A stretch of 64,000 nucleotides of DNA from an uncultured Eggerthella sp. (GTDB lineage Bacteria; Actinomycetota; Coriobacteriia; Coriobacteriales; Eggerthellaceae): the NCBI GenBank assembly GCA_958431815.1, contig CAUASB010000001.1, positions 340,187-404,186 of the forward strand. The letters run 5' to 3'. Below the pieces are notes generated by a model that saw only the letters and a list, made by a program, of their open reading frames with translations, was not told the origin of the DNA and did not search any database. Made by a program: the position numbers and the translations under genes. Shown piece after piece: positions 53,175 through 60,724 of the stretch (its first letter is position 1; each line of letters begins with the position of its first letter).

Positions 53175-53243
53175 CCTCTTTGGGCGCTTGCTTCCCGCTG
53201 GGCGGCAAGCATCCGGCACCATCAGGTGCCACAATCGCATAGC

Positions 53244-53280
53244 AAACAGAGAAAGCGCCTCCGGGCGCTTTCTCTGTTTG
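53244..53280 (+). terminator. Terminator of rhaD-rhaM-MFS
   Basis: 16-bp perfect stem AAACAGAGAAAGCGCC (53244-53259) with 53264-53279, TCCG loop. Confidence 0.85.
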
Positions 53281-53295
53281 ACGCGCATAAGGGAA

Positions 53296-53536
53296 TGGCA
53301 AGATTCCCGCGAAACGTATTCCCCTTGGGCGAAATTGCATCAAAACCGGCCCTTCGTGGTAGGAATCGCTCGAGACGCGTGGTAGAACGGCTTTTTTCAA
53401 CCCAAAATCATACGTTTCGCAGGGATCTTGCCAGCATTTGCCCGATAGTGCATACGTTTCGAGCAATTCCTACCACGAAACACGCCAAACATACGATTTT
53501 CCGAAAAAGAGAATACGTACCGAGCATTTCTTGCCA
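53296..53536. repeat. Cluster 2 of the 25-bp dispersed repeat (5-6 copies)
   Basis: Copies at 53296-53320 (inverted), 53357-53381 (inverted, diverged), 53409-53433, 53451-53475, a decayed one from 53490, and 53512-53536. The direct copies begin CATACGTTTCG or AATACGTAC and end CTTGCCA or CCTACCA. Start-to-start distances are 42 and 61 bp, as in the first cluster (41 and 61). Confidence 0.78.
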
Positions 53537-53927
53537 ATCTTCGGGGCGCAGCCCATGGCGGAAGTACCGACAACACCGCCTTGCACCGAAGCGGAAAACA
53601 GAAGACACCAAAAAGATGCAGCGCACTTATACCGAGGTGAAAGAAAATAGGGAAAGCGGCCGCAGCGGTACCCCTTTCCGCGCAACTTCATCCATCTTGG
53701 GCACGCGGTCCGTAAAACATTGGCGGAAGGACAAACGGGGCAAATCACCTGTCAGGCACTCTTTCGGCTCCCAGAAGACCAGGAGCGCCACGTTCCCAGG
53801 AGCAAAGAGGGAAAGCGGTCGGACCAGAAAGCCGTCCCATTTATAGGGCTTTCCTCTGGGAAGGGCACAACCAAAAGAAGTGTTGAAGGGATGCGAGCTT
53901 GCATAGAAGCCAGACAGGCATACGGCA
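53537..53927. other. Intergenic stretch without visible gene
   Basis: Between the repeat cluster and the tRNA terminator. Open frames exist on both strands but none has an SD, family motif or normal codon use. Nothing supportable seen. Confidence 0.5.
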
Positions 53928-53957
53928 ATAAAAAAGCTCGCCGATTGGCGAGCTTTT
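53928..53957 (-). terminator. Terminator of tRNA-Arg
   Basis: Minus strand AAAAGCTCGCC, AATC loop, GGCGAGCTTTTTTAT, directly after the tRNA 3' end. Confidence 0.88.
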
Positions 53958-53966
53958 GAAGTTCGA

Positions 53967-54043
53967 TGGTGCGCCGTGAGGGATTCGAACCCCCGACGTA
54001 CTGATTCGTAGTCAGTCCCTCTATCCAGCTGAGGTAACGGCGC
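53967..54043 (-). tRNA. tRNA-Arg(ACG)
   Basis: 77 nt including an encoded CCA. Acceptor GCGCCGT pairs with ACGGCGC and the discriminator is A. The anticodon stem ACTGA/TCAGT holds loop CTACGAA with anticodon ACG (wobble A to be modified to inosine, reading CGU/CGC/CGA). T-arm GGGGGTTCGAATCCC. Its own promoter and terminator frame it. Confidence 0.97.
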
Positions 54044-54060
54044 GTTTCGCAACGAAAATT

Positions 54061-54089
54061 AGTATCTTCGTTTTGCCTCTCTGCGTCAA
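54061..54089 (-). promoter_or_regulatory. Promoter of tRNA-Arg
   Basis: Minus-strand TTGACG (54084-54089), 17-bp spacer, GATACT (54061-54066), about 18 bp before the tRNA 5' end. Confidence 0.75.
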
Positions 54090-54304
54090 CACCTTTTTTG
54101 AAATATGAAGGAATTGTGATGGGCTGCGCAAGAGACCGCAGCGCGCACCCCTTCCTATAGCAGCACCCCGACAAGGGCACAACAGGTCCGCTCTTTGCTG
54201 CGCCTCCACGCCCGCTGGCATAGCGCACACCCACAGCCGCCCTTCTAGCCTTCGGCTTTTCTCCCAGCCGCCAGTCTCCCTATACCGCTCCCCCTGAAAT
54301 TTCC

Positions 54305-54386
54305 TAACGGTACCGTTAAATTACCTCTTGCATTTCCAACAGGTACCGGTTAATCTTTATCCCGTCAGAAACAACAGGTACCGTTA
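54305..54386 (+). promoter_or_regulatory. Promoter and three GGTACC-centred operators of the MarR-MATE operon
   Basis: TTGCAT (54328-54333), 17-bp spacer and TAATCT (54351-54356) form a promoter. Three related palindromes surround it: TAACGGTACCGTTA (54305-54318), AACAGGTACCGGTTA (54338-54352, lying in the spacer and touching the -10) and AACAGGTACCGTTA (54373-54386). Their centres are 33 and 35 bp apart. The placement fits repression by the MarR protein encoded next. Confidence 0.72.
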
Positions 54387-54525
54387 GAAACCAACCGCAG
54401 TACAAAACGGCAAGAGTCTCTGCCCTGCTTTTTCCAAAAACCGCCGTAACGTCAAAAAGTCCGGAGGCCGCAAAGGAAACGGCGGCAACAAAGACACAGC
54501 GGCACCCATAACGAAAGGATCACCC

Positions 54526-55158
54526 ATGGCAACCAAAAAATCGGTTTTCGAGAAATACCTGCTCTTGCAAACCCTTTCGCTGCATATGCAGGGGCATGGC
54601 CGCAGGCCGGGGCAAGCACCCAACACTCCCTGGTCAGACAAAAGCAAGGGCCAAGGCCGCGTGCTCGCCCTGCTGAAGCTCAAAGACGGCGTCAGCACCA
54701 AGGAACTGGCAACCATCCTGGACCTGCGCGTTTCCTCGCTTAACGAAACGCTCGCAAAAATGGAAAAGGCGGGCCTCGTCGAACGCCGCCCCTCCGAAGC
54801 AGACAAACGCGTTATGCTCGCCTACCTTACGGAAAAGGGAAAGGCCCAGCAACAGGACGAACCCGTCGAAAACCCCCACGCTTTCCTGCTCGAAGGATTC
54901 TCGGAAGAAGAGCTTGATGCGCTGGAAGGCTTTCTTGATCGCATGATTGCCAACATCGAAAAGGAGCTCGGCCCCGAAATGGTGGAAGCCATGAAGGCAG
55001 CAGCGAAGCAGCGCGAGGAAATGATCCAGAAATTTATGGACGAAGACACCTTCGAAGGAAAACCGCCCGCTGGCTTCGGAGGATTCCCCGGCTTCGGCGG
55101 GTTCGGCAGGTTCCCGGGCTTCGGCGGGTTCGAAACAGACCGCACTGAAGGGCGCTAG
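54526..55158 (+). CDS. MarR family regulator with Gly/Phe-rich tail
   Basis: Winged-helix repressor, 210 residues. MarR core at about 1-145: VLALLKLKDGVSTKELATILDLRVSSLNETLAKMEKAGLVERRPSEADKRVMLAYLTEKGK shows the recognition helix and the wing with its DxR. The C-terminal tail (about 182-205) is a low-complexity run of GFGGFPGF units, absent from ordinary MarR proteins. CGAAAGGA precedes ATG 54526. It lies 136 nt upstream of a MATE pump in the same direction and behind three operator-like palindromes, so it most likely represses this drug-efflux operon. Confidence 0.9.
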   Translation: MATKKSVFEKYLLLQTLSLHMQGHGRRPGQAPNTPWSDKSKGQGRVLALLKLKDGVSTKELATILDLRVSSLNETLAKMEKAGLVERRPSEADKRVMLAYLTEKGKAQQQDEPVENPHAFLLEGFSEEELDALEGFLDRMIANIEKELGPEMVEAMKAAAKQREEMIQKFMDEDTFEGKPPAGFGGFPGFGGFGRFPGFGGFETDRTEGR

Positions 55159-55294
55159 AAAACCAGCGCCGCTCAATCGGCCCTAACCGCCTCTCCCTCT
55201 ACACCAAAACAAATAGAGCACAGCCAACCCTGGCGTTTCAAACCCACAAACCCCAGGGCTTAGCTTCGTGCGCCCAAAATCAGAAAGGATCCCC

Positions 55295-56677
55295 ATGGAA
55301 GAATCAACGTACTGGCTCGAAGAAGCCCCCGTATTCAAGGCCATCAAGCACATGGCGCTGCCCATGATCTTCGCCATGGCAATCGGCACCATCTACAACT
55401 TCACCGACACCCTGTTCATCGGCTTCTTGGGCGATACTTCCGCTCTGGCAGCGGTATCGCTTTGCCTACCGTACCTTGCCGTAGTCATGGCGCTTGCCGA
55501 CCTCGTCGGCGTAGGCGTCGGTACCGCCATATCCCGCCACCTGGGAATGCGCGATGGCGAAACAACAAAACACCTCAGCTCATTTGCCCTGTGGGCAACC
55601 CTCGTGCTTTCCGCTGCAGTAGCCTTCGCCTCCCTTGTGTGCATGGATCCGCTTCTTTCCCTGCTCGGCGCCACAGGCGATGCGCGCCGAGCGACCCAAA
55701 CGTTTTTGAGCGTCACCGCGCTTGCCGTCCCCGCTTCAATGCTCAACCTTGCGCTGTGCCAGGTAGTTCGTGCAAAAGCCGATTCGAAAACCGCCATGTA
55801 CGGCATGATGGGAAGCTCGGTGCTCAACATCGTGCTTGACCCTGCGTTCATCTTCGGCCTGCACGCCGGCATCGCCGGTGCCGCATGGGCAACCGCCATT
55901 GCCAACCTTGCCGCCGTGATTTACTACGCCACGTCCATCGCGAAGAGCCCGGAGTTCACGATTAACCCCCGTTTCGCCGCGATCAAGCCCGCTCTTCTTG
56001 CCGAAGTGCTGAAAATCGGCTCGGCTGCCATGCTCATGGCGCTTTTGACCGCGGTTTCGAGCCTGGTGTTCAACACTGCCGCCATGGCCTACGGCGAAGA
56101 AGTGGTTGCCGGATTCGGCGTATCGCAGAGCATCGTGCAACTTATCAGTCTTGTTGCCATGGGCATATTCGAAGGTGTGGTTCCCCTGATAGCAGCCGCC
56201 TACGGCGCCGAAAACCACGCCCGCATCCGCGAGATCGTGCAGAAAACCGCTCTTTGCCTTGCCGTGTTCTGCCTTGCCGCCGGCAGCATCGTCTTCGCCT
56301 TCCGCGGAACCCTCGTATCGCTGTTCACCAGCGATAGCAGCGTGGTAGCCATAGCTTCCGCCATCCTTACCGCCCAGCTTTTCGCTTGCGCCTTCGAATG
56401 CGTATCGGGTCTTATCACCGGCATCTTCCAGGCAGAAGGGAAAGGCATTGCCGCAAACGTGGTTTCCGTTGTTCGCGGTGGAGCGCTGATTCCCTGCATC
56501 CTTGTGGGCAGCGCGGTTTTCGGACTCGACGGTGTAGTATGGGCCCTGCTGGCAGCCGAGGCAGCTTCCGCCACCGTATGCGCCGGCATGTATGCAGTCA
56601 TCCGCACCAAGGGAAAAGTGCCAAACGAACTCGCCGCGGGATCAACCGCCAAAGCTGCAATCGAGCGCGCTGCATAG
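55295..56677 (+). CDS. MATE family multidrug efflux pump
   Basis: Cation-coupled exporter, 460 residues, 12 spans in two six-helix bundles. N-terminal half begins AIKHMALPMIFAMAIGTIYNFTDTLFIGFLGDTSALAAVSL, a MATE hallmark; the second half has LMALLTAVSSLVFNTAAMAYGEEVVAGFGVSQSIVQL. GAAAGGATCCCC marks ATG 55295; an upstream GTG at 55268 is in frame. Likely removes cationic drugs or metabolites under MarR control. Confidence 0.92.
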   Translation: MEESTYWLEEAPVFKAIKHMALPMIFAMAIGTIYNFTDTLFIGFLGDTSALAAVSLCLPYLAVVMALADLVGVGVGTAISRHLGMRDGETTKHLSSFALWATLVLSAAVAFASLVCMDPLLSLLGATGDARRATQTFLSVTALAVPASMLNLALCQVVRAKADSKTAMYGMMGSSVLNIVLDPAFIFGLHAGIAGAAWATAIANLAAVIYYATSIAKSPEFTINPRFAAIKPALLAEVLKIGSAAMLMALLTAVSSLVFNTAAMAYGEEVVAGFGVSQSIVQLISLVAMGIFEGVVPLIAAAYGAENHARIREIVQKTALCLAVFCLAAGSIVFAFRGTLVSLFTSDSSVVAIASAILTAQLFACAFECVSGLITGIFQAEGKGIAANVVSVVRGGALIPCILVGSAVFGLDGVVWALLAAEAASATVCAGMYAVIRTKGKVPNELAAGSTAKAAIERAA

Positions 56678-56861
56678 CACGCTGCAACGACGCTAGGCGG
56701 CTTCAGCACAAATCCCTGCCCAAACCCGCTGCCTAAAACCCGTTTTTTACTTTCTTTTCACGTCATAAAAGCCCCTAGCGTGGCACATTCGCGTAAAATC
56801 AGGTGTGCTGCGCCAAGGGGCTTTGCTTCGTGCGCCGCTTTTTACTCATTTAGGAAAGGAC

Positions 56862-56943
56862 ATTACTTGAAGGTTCGAAAATCGAAACCTCACAGTAATT
56901 AGCCTTCGACCTCTGCATGCTTGCATCGTGTGGCGGTCGAAGG
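56862..56943 (+). ncRNA. Structured leader upstream of the MgtE-like gene
   Basis: Two stem-loops: ATTACT/AGTAAT extended by AGGTTCGA/TCGAAACCT (56862-56899), and CCTTCGACC/GGTCGAAGG (56903-56911 with 56935-56943). The second stem encloses the first small ORF's start and covers part of the SD of the second small ORF. It does not match the M-box or yybP-ykoY sequences I know. The gap from 56678 to 56861 shows no gene. Confidence 0.5.
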
Positions 56944-56958
56944 ACGACTGCGACATGA
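56917..56958 (+). CDS. Leader small ORF 1 (13 aa)
   Basis: ATG CTT GCA ... ACA TGA encodes MLASCGGRRTTAT. Its stop overlaps the start of small ORF 2 (ATGA). It has no strong SD. The Arg and Thr codons come in pairs near the end. A possible leader peptide; weak on its own. Confidence 0.35.
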   Translation: MLASCGGRRTTAT

Positions 56959-57038
56959 CTGGATCACGCCCGCTGGCATTGCTGTGCGCCGAGCAGCCTC
57001 ACTGCCCGTACATCATCGCCAACGAGCGCAATCCCTAG
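56955..57038 (+). CDS. Leader small ORF 2 (27 aa)
   Basis: Encodes MTGSRPLALLCAEQPHCPYI followed by IANERNP. GAAGGA lies about 10 nt upstream, inside a stem. The TAG stop overlaps the AGGGAG ribosome-binding site of the MgtE-like gene, so ribosomes ending here would influence its initiation. It contains two Cys and one His. Conservation is unknown; a leader peptide or a small protein are both possible. Confidence 0.45.
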   Translation: MTGSRPLALLCAEQPHCPYIIANERNP

Positions 57039-57048
57039 GGAGAATTGC

Positions 57049-58398
57049 ATGCTCTATTTATCTCAGATGCTCGGCGAACCCGTCGTCGATGCAAATGGCG
57101 AAAAGATCGGCTCCATTTCCGACTTGGCCATTCAGACCGGCGAAGTGTTTCCGCGTATCACCAGCCTGGCTTTCTTGGGCCCCGGCAAAACGCCGTTCAT
57201 GATTTCCTGGCGCAAATACGTGGAAGGCTTCAGCGAAGAAGAAGGCATCCGCCTGAAGGTCGACCGCACGGCCATCCGCTTCAGCTATTTGCAGCCTGCC
57301 GAGGTTCTGCTGGCACGCGACCTGCTTGACCGCCAGATCGTCGACACGCAGGGCATGAAGGTCGTGCGCGTAAACGACCTGAAGCTTTCCGCTTCTGGCA
57401 CGCAGCTGCGCCTTTTAGGCGCTGAAGTGGGCGTACGCGGCATCTTGCGCGGCCTGGCCCCCTGGGTTGAGAAGGCCGCTTGCAGCATTGCCAAGGCGTT
57501 CGGCAAAACCATCGACGAGCGCATCATCGCGTGGAACTACATGGAGCTGCTGGACCGCGACCTTTCGAAGGTGCAGCTTTCGGTAAGCCATACGCGCCTG
57601 GAAGAGCTGCACCCCGCCGACGTGGCCGACATTCTGGAACAGCTCGACCCGAAGCAGCGCGCCAATGTGTTCCAGCACTTAGACGACGCCCAAGCGGGCG
57701 ATGCTATTTCGGAAATGGAAGACGAATTCCAGGCCGACATCATCGAAGGCTTGGACGAAAAGCGCGCATCCCGCCTGTTGCGCGACATGGACCCTGACGA
57801 TGCTGCCGACATTGTGGGCGACTTGCCCTACGAAAAGGCCGAAACCCTTTTGCGCCTGATGGGCGTAGACAACGCCGCGGAAATCCGCAAGCTCTTAGGC
57901 TACAAGGAAGACACCGCAGGCGGCCTGATGACCACCCAGTTCGTGGCCATGCATACCACCGACACCGTACAGGAAACCACCGAAGTGCTGCGCGGCCTGG
58001 ACGAAGACCACCCCACCGTGAACTACGTGTACGTGCTTGACGAATACGACAAGCTGGTGGGCGTGCTTTCGCTGCGCACATTGGTGCTGGCAAAGGACGA
58101 CACCCCGCTTTCCGACATCATGTTCGACGAGCTCATCACATCGTTGCCCGAAGAGCCGGAAGACGAAGTTGCCGCCGACATTTCCAAGTACGACCTGATG
58201 GCTATGCCCGTTGTGGACGAAAACGGCCAGATGCTGGGCATCGTTACCGTCGACGACGCAATGGAAGTTATCGAGGACAACGTCGAGGAAGGCCGCACCC
58301 GCTGGGCATGGGGCCAGTTCGCCATCACGGCAGCGGCGTTCATCATTTTGATGATCCCCTATTCCTTTTTCATCCTTCACGTGTTCGGAAACAACTAG
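57049..58398 (+). CDS. MgtE-like PRC-MgtE_N-CBS protein without channel domain
   Basis: 449 residues. PRC-barrel-like N-terminal region (about 1-85, LGEPVVDANGEKIGSISDLAI, and a second from about 90, DLLDRQIVDTQGMKVVRVNDL), an MgtE N domain (about 185-290: LHPADVADILEQLDPKQRANVFQHL with DPDDAADIVGDLPYEKAETLL) and a CBS pair (about 295-420: AGGLMTTQFVAM...YVYVLDEYDKLVGVLSLRTL and MPVVDENGQMLGIVTVDDAMEVIEDN). It ends with one membrane span (ITAAAFIILMIPYSFFILHVF). The five-helix pore of true MgtE channels is missing. MgtE N and CBS domains sense Mg2+, so this is probably a Mg-sensing subunit of the transporter encoded 15 nt downstream. AGGGAG before ATG. Confidence 0.85.
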   Translation: MLYLSQMLGEPVVDANGEKIGSISDLAIQTGEVFPRITSLAFLGPGKTPFMISWRKYVEGFSEEEGIRLKVDRTAIRFSYLQPAEVLLARDLLDRQIVDTQGMKVVRVNDLKLSASGTQLRLLGAEVGVRGILRGLAPWVEKAACSIAKAFGKTIDERIIAWNYMELLDRDLSKVQLSVSHTRLEELHPADVADILEQLDPKQRANVFQHLDDAQAGDAISEMEDEFQADIIEGLDEKRASRLLRDMDPDDAADIVGDLPYEKAETLLRLMGVDNAAEIRKLLGYKEDTAGGLMTTQFVAMHTTDTVQETTEVLRGLDEDHPTVNYVYVLDEYDKLVGVLSLRTLVLAKDDTPLSDIMFDELITSLPEEPEDEVAADISKYDLMAMPVVDENGQMLGIVTVDDAMEVIEDNVEEGRTRWAWGQFAITAAAFIILMIPYSFFILHVFGNN

Positions 58399-58413
58399 GA
58401 TCGAGGCTTGTTA

Positions 58414-59739
58414 ATGACGCTTAAGGAAAGCACGGCGCAGGACACCACCCTCGCAGCTCAGGCTTCCCCGCAAACACCCGACAAGCAGGGTGGCGAAGGC
58501 GACGGCAAGAAGCAACATTCGAAGGCATTTTTGGTGCTGGCGGCCATGGGGCCGGGCATTGTAACCGCTATGGCCGGCAACGACGCCGGCGGCATTTCCA
58601 CGTATTCCACCGTCGGCGCAAAGTTCGGCTACATGACGCTGTGGATCATTCCTATCATGTGCGTGCTGCTTATCGTGGTGCAAACCACCGCCACGCGCAT
58701 GGGCGCCGTTACCGGCAAGGGCTTTTCGGCGCTGATCCGCGAAAGCTTCGGCATCCGCCTTACCGCGCTGGCCATGATGGCGTTGCTTATCGGCAACGTT
58801 GCCACTACCTTTTCCGAGTTCGCAGGCGTGGCGTCCGGCATGGAAATGTTCGGCGTGCCCCGCTGGATTTCGGTGCCTGTTGCCGCCGCGGCAGTATGGG
58901 GGCTTATCGTGGGCGGCAGCTACAAACGCGTGCAGAACATCTTTTTGATGCTTTCGTGCGTATTCGCCACCTACATTGTTGCGGCGTTTTTGGCCCAGCC
59001 CGACTGGAGCGAAACGTTCCAGCACACGTTGGTGCCTGCAGCAAGTTCAGACTTGAGCTTCCTTTCGCTTACCGTTGCCATGGTGGGCACCACCATCGCG
59101 CCGTGGATGATGTTCTTCGCGCAAAGCAATGTGGTTGAAAAGGGCGTGCGCGTGCGCGACTTGCCCTACCAGCGCATCGATGCCGTTACCGGCGCCGTAG
59201 TGGGCTGCATCGTGGCATGGTTCATCATCGTAACCACCGGCACCGTGTTGTTCCCGCAAGGCATTGAAGTGGAAAGCGCCGAAGCTGCGGCGGCCGCGCT
59301 GGAGCCCTTCGCCGGCGAGTACGCGAAGGCCCTGTTCGCCATCGGCCTGGTGGCGGCAAGCTTGCTGGCGGCGTGCGTGCTGCCCCTTACCACGGCGTTC
59401 GTTATCTGCGAGGCATTCGGCTGGGAGGCAGGCGTTTCGTTCACCTGGAAGGAAGCGCCGCTGTTCAAGGGCATCTTCACCTTCGTCATCTTCGTTTCGG
59501 CGGTGGTTATCCTTATTCCGAGCCTCGACCTGATGGGCATCATGCTTACCGCGCAGTTCGTGAACGGCGTTATTTTGCCGGTGCTGTTGGTGTTCATGGC
59601 CATCATCTGCACCGACAAACACGTTATGGGCAAATACACCGTGGGCAAGGTCACACGCGCGCTGCTGTACTTCACCATTGTGGTGGTGGGCATCCTTTCC
59701 GCCATCTGCCTGGTTATGCAGGTGCTGGGAATCGGCTAG
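58414..59739 (+). CDS. SLC11 (Nramp)-related transporter, Mg-type (NRMT)
   Basis: 441 residues, 11 or so spans, SLC11 fold. In classical Mn/Fe transporters TM1 carries DPGN and TM6 carries MPH. Here TM1 reads AGNDAGG (Asp57-Gly60) and TM6 reads TTIAPWMM (Ala229, Pro230, Trp231). The metal-binding Asn and Met are thus replaced by Gly and Ala, and the His by Trp. That pattern is the one described for NRMT proteins, SLC11 relatives that carry Mg2+, with a characterised member from Eggerthella lenta. The start is ATG 58414 (GAGG 8 nt before); a TTG at 58408 is alternative. Coupled to the MgtE-like sensor. Confidence 0.85.
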   Translation: MTLKESTAQDTTLAAQASPQTPDKQGGEGDGKKQHSKAFLVLAAMGPGIVTAMAGNDAGGISTYSTVGAKFGYMTLWIIPIMCVLLIVVQTTATRMGAVTGKGFSALIRESFGIRLTALAMMALLIGNVATTFSEFAGVASGMEMFGVPRWISVPVAAAAVWGLIVGGSYKRVQNIFLMLSCVFATYIVAAFLAQPDWSETFQHTLVPAASSDLSFLSLTVAMVGTTIAPWMMFFAQSNVVEKGVRVRDLPYQRIDAVTGAVVGCIVAWFIIVTTGTVLFPQGIEVESAEAAAAALEPFAGEYAKALFAIGLVAASLLAACVLPLTTAFVICEAFGWEAGVSFTWKEAPLFKGIFTFVIFVSAVVILIPSLDLMGIMLTAQFVNGVILPVLLVFMAIICTDKHVMGKYTVGKVTRALLYFTIVVVGILSAICLVMQVLGIG

Positions 59740-59835
59740 GGGCCGTTACTCGCTACCGCACCACGTTGCCCACGTCCCATCGCGTTTGGGCGCGCCGGCA
59801 AGCAAACCGAGCGCTGCACCCAGCCCTTCTAGAAG

Positions 59836-59841
59836 TACAAT
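59836..59841 (+). promoter_or_regulatory. -10 element giving a probable leaderless transcript
   Basis: TACAAT ends 6 nt before ATG 59848, the same distance as TATACT before ATG 9979. No SD present. Confidence 0.5.
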
Positions 59842-59847
59842 GGCCCC

Positions 59848-60552
59848 ATGAACAACGAACCGAACATCACCTCTGAAACACCCGCTGAGATGCGCAAGCG
59901 CCTTCGCGCCCAGGCAAAAGCCGCCCGAAAGGCGCTTTCCGCCGAGGAGCGCACGCAAAAGAGCCATACAATCTGTCAGAAGCTGGCCGCGCAGCTGGAC
60001 TCGTACCTTGCTGAAAGCGAGTCGAAGCCCTGCGTTGTTGCCGTGTATTCTGCGTTCCCCTGGGAAGTTAACCTGGCCGAATTCATCGAGCACGCCTACC
60101 AGCACGGCTGCACGGTGGCCTTTCCCTGCATGATGGAAGATGCGCACGGCATCCCCGATGCGCCGGGGCGTGGCATGCGCGAACCTGGTTCCGACCCGAG
60201 TGCCCAGCACATCACCCAGCAAACTATGGAAATGCGCGCGGTTCGCAGCGAAGCGTTTCGCACCAACAGCGTGCCGTTTTTGAACGATCCGCTGAAAGAC
60301 TACCGCCACGAAAGCGCCGACCTTGCCGACATGCCCTATATCCCTGCCAACGAACTTGAGTTCTTGGTGGTACCCGCAGTCGGCTTCGACGAAGCGGGCA
60401 ACCGCTTGGGGTACGGCGCAGGAAACTACGACCGCTACCTTTCGCAACTCACCAGCGCCTGCCAGGTTGTCGCCGTTGCCTTCGCCGAACAGCAGGTGGC
60501 GCCAATCCCCGCCGAACCGCACGATATCCCCCTGCCCTTCGTCTGCGCATAA
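59848..60552 (+). CDS. 5-formyltetrahydrofolate cyclo-ligase
   Basis: Folate enzyme (MTHFS) of 234 residues that converts 5-formyl-THF to 5,10-methenyl-THF with ATP. Motifs: RLRAQAKAARKALSAEERTQKSHTICQKL at the N-terminus and the nucleotide/folate loop VVPAVGFDEAGNRLGYGAGNYDRYL near the C-terminus. The middle contains an insertion (about 98-130, DAHGIPDAPGRGMREPGSDP) longer than in short homologues. No SD; the -10 placement suggests leaderless expression. Not obviously linked to its neighbours. Confidence 0.93.
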   Translation: MNNEPNITSETPAEMRKRLRAQAKAARKALSAEERTQKSHTICQKLAAQLDSYLAESESKPCVVAVYSAFPWEVNLAEFIEHAYQHGCTVAFPCMMEDAHGIPDAPGRGMREPGSDPSAQHITQQTMEMRAVRSEAFRTNSVPFLNDPLKDYRHESADLADMPYIPANELEFLVVPAVGFDEAGNRLGYGAGNYDRYLSQLTSACQVVAVAFAEQQVAPIPAEPHDIPLPFVCA

Positions 60553-60600
60553 CTCGGCAGCCCGCCACCAAACGGGCAGATGAGCCAGGTCAAACCAGTG

Positions 60601-60625
60601 TCCAAAAGGGACTGTCCCTTTTGGA
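60601..60625. repeat. Dispersed palindrome, second copy
   Basis: Perfect arms TCCAAAAGGGAC and GTCCCTTTTGGA around one T. Shares a 23-bp core with 25022-25044. It may terminate the cyclo-ligase gene in either direction. Confidence 0.85.
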
Positions 60626-60724
60626 CGCCCCATTCCTTTCCTTCTTGTTTCCTTTTGCCAACACCACCGCCCACCAGGCTAAAGGCGCACTACAATAAAG
60701 AAAACGGTACGAGGAGGGGTTAAC

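Noticed and set aside
50079..53288. Minus-strand frame of over 1,000 codons across rhaB, rhaD, rhaM and MFS
   Set aside because: Composition is His/Gly/Ala-rich without domain; the plus-strand genes are unmistakable. A codon-bias shadow.
53537..53927. Small ORFs between the repeat cluster and tRNA-Arg
   Set aside because: No SD, no motif and frames on both strands of similar length; treated as non-coding.
56862..57048. M-box or yybP-ykoY riboswitch
   Set aside because: Position before a Mg module is right but the conserved core sequences of both classes are not there.
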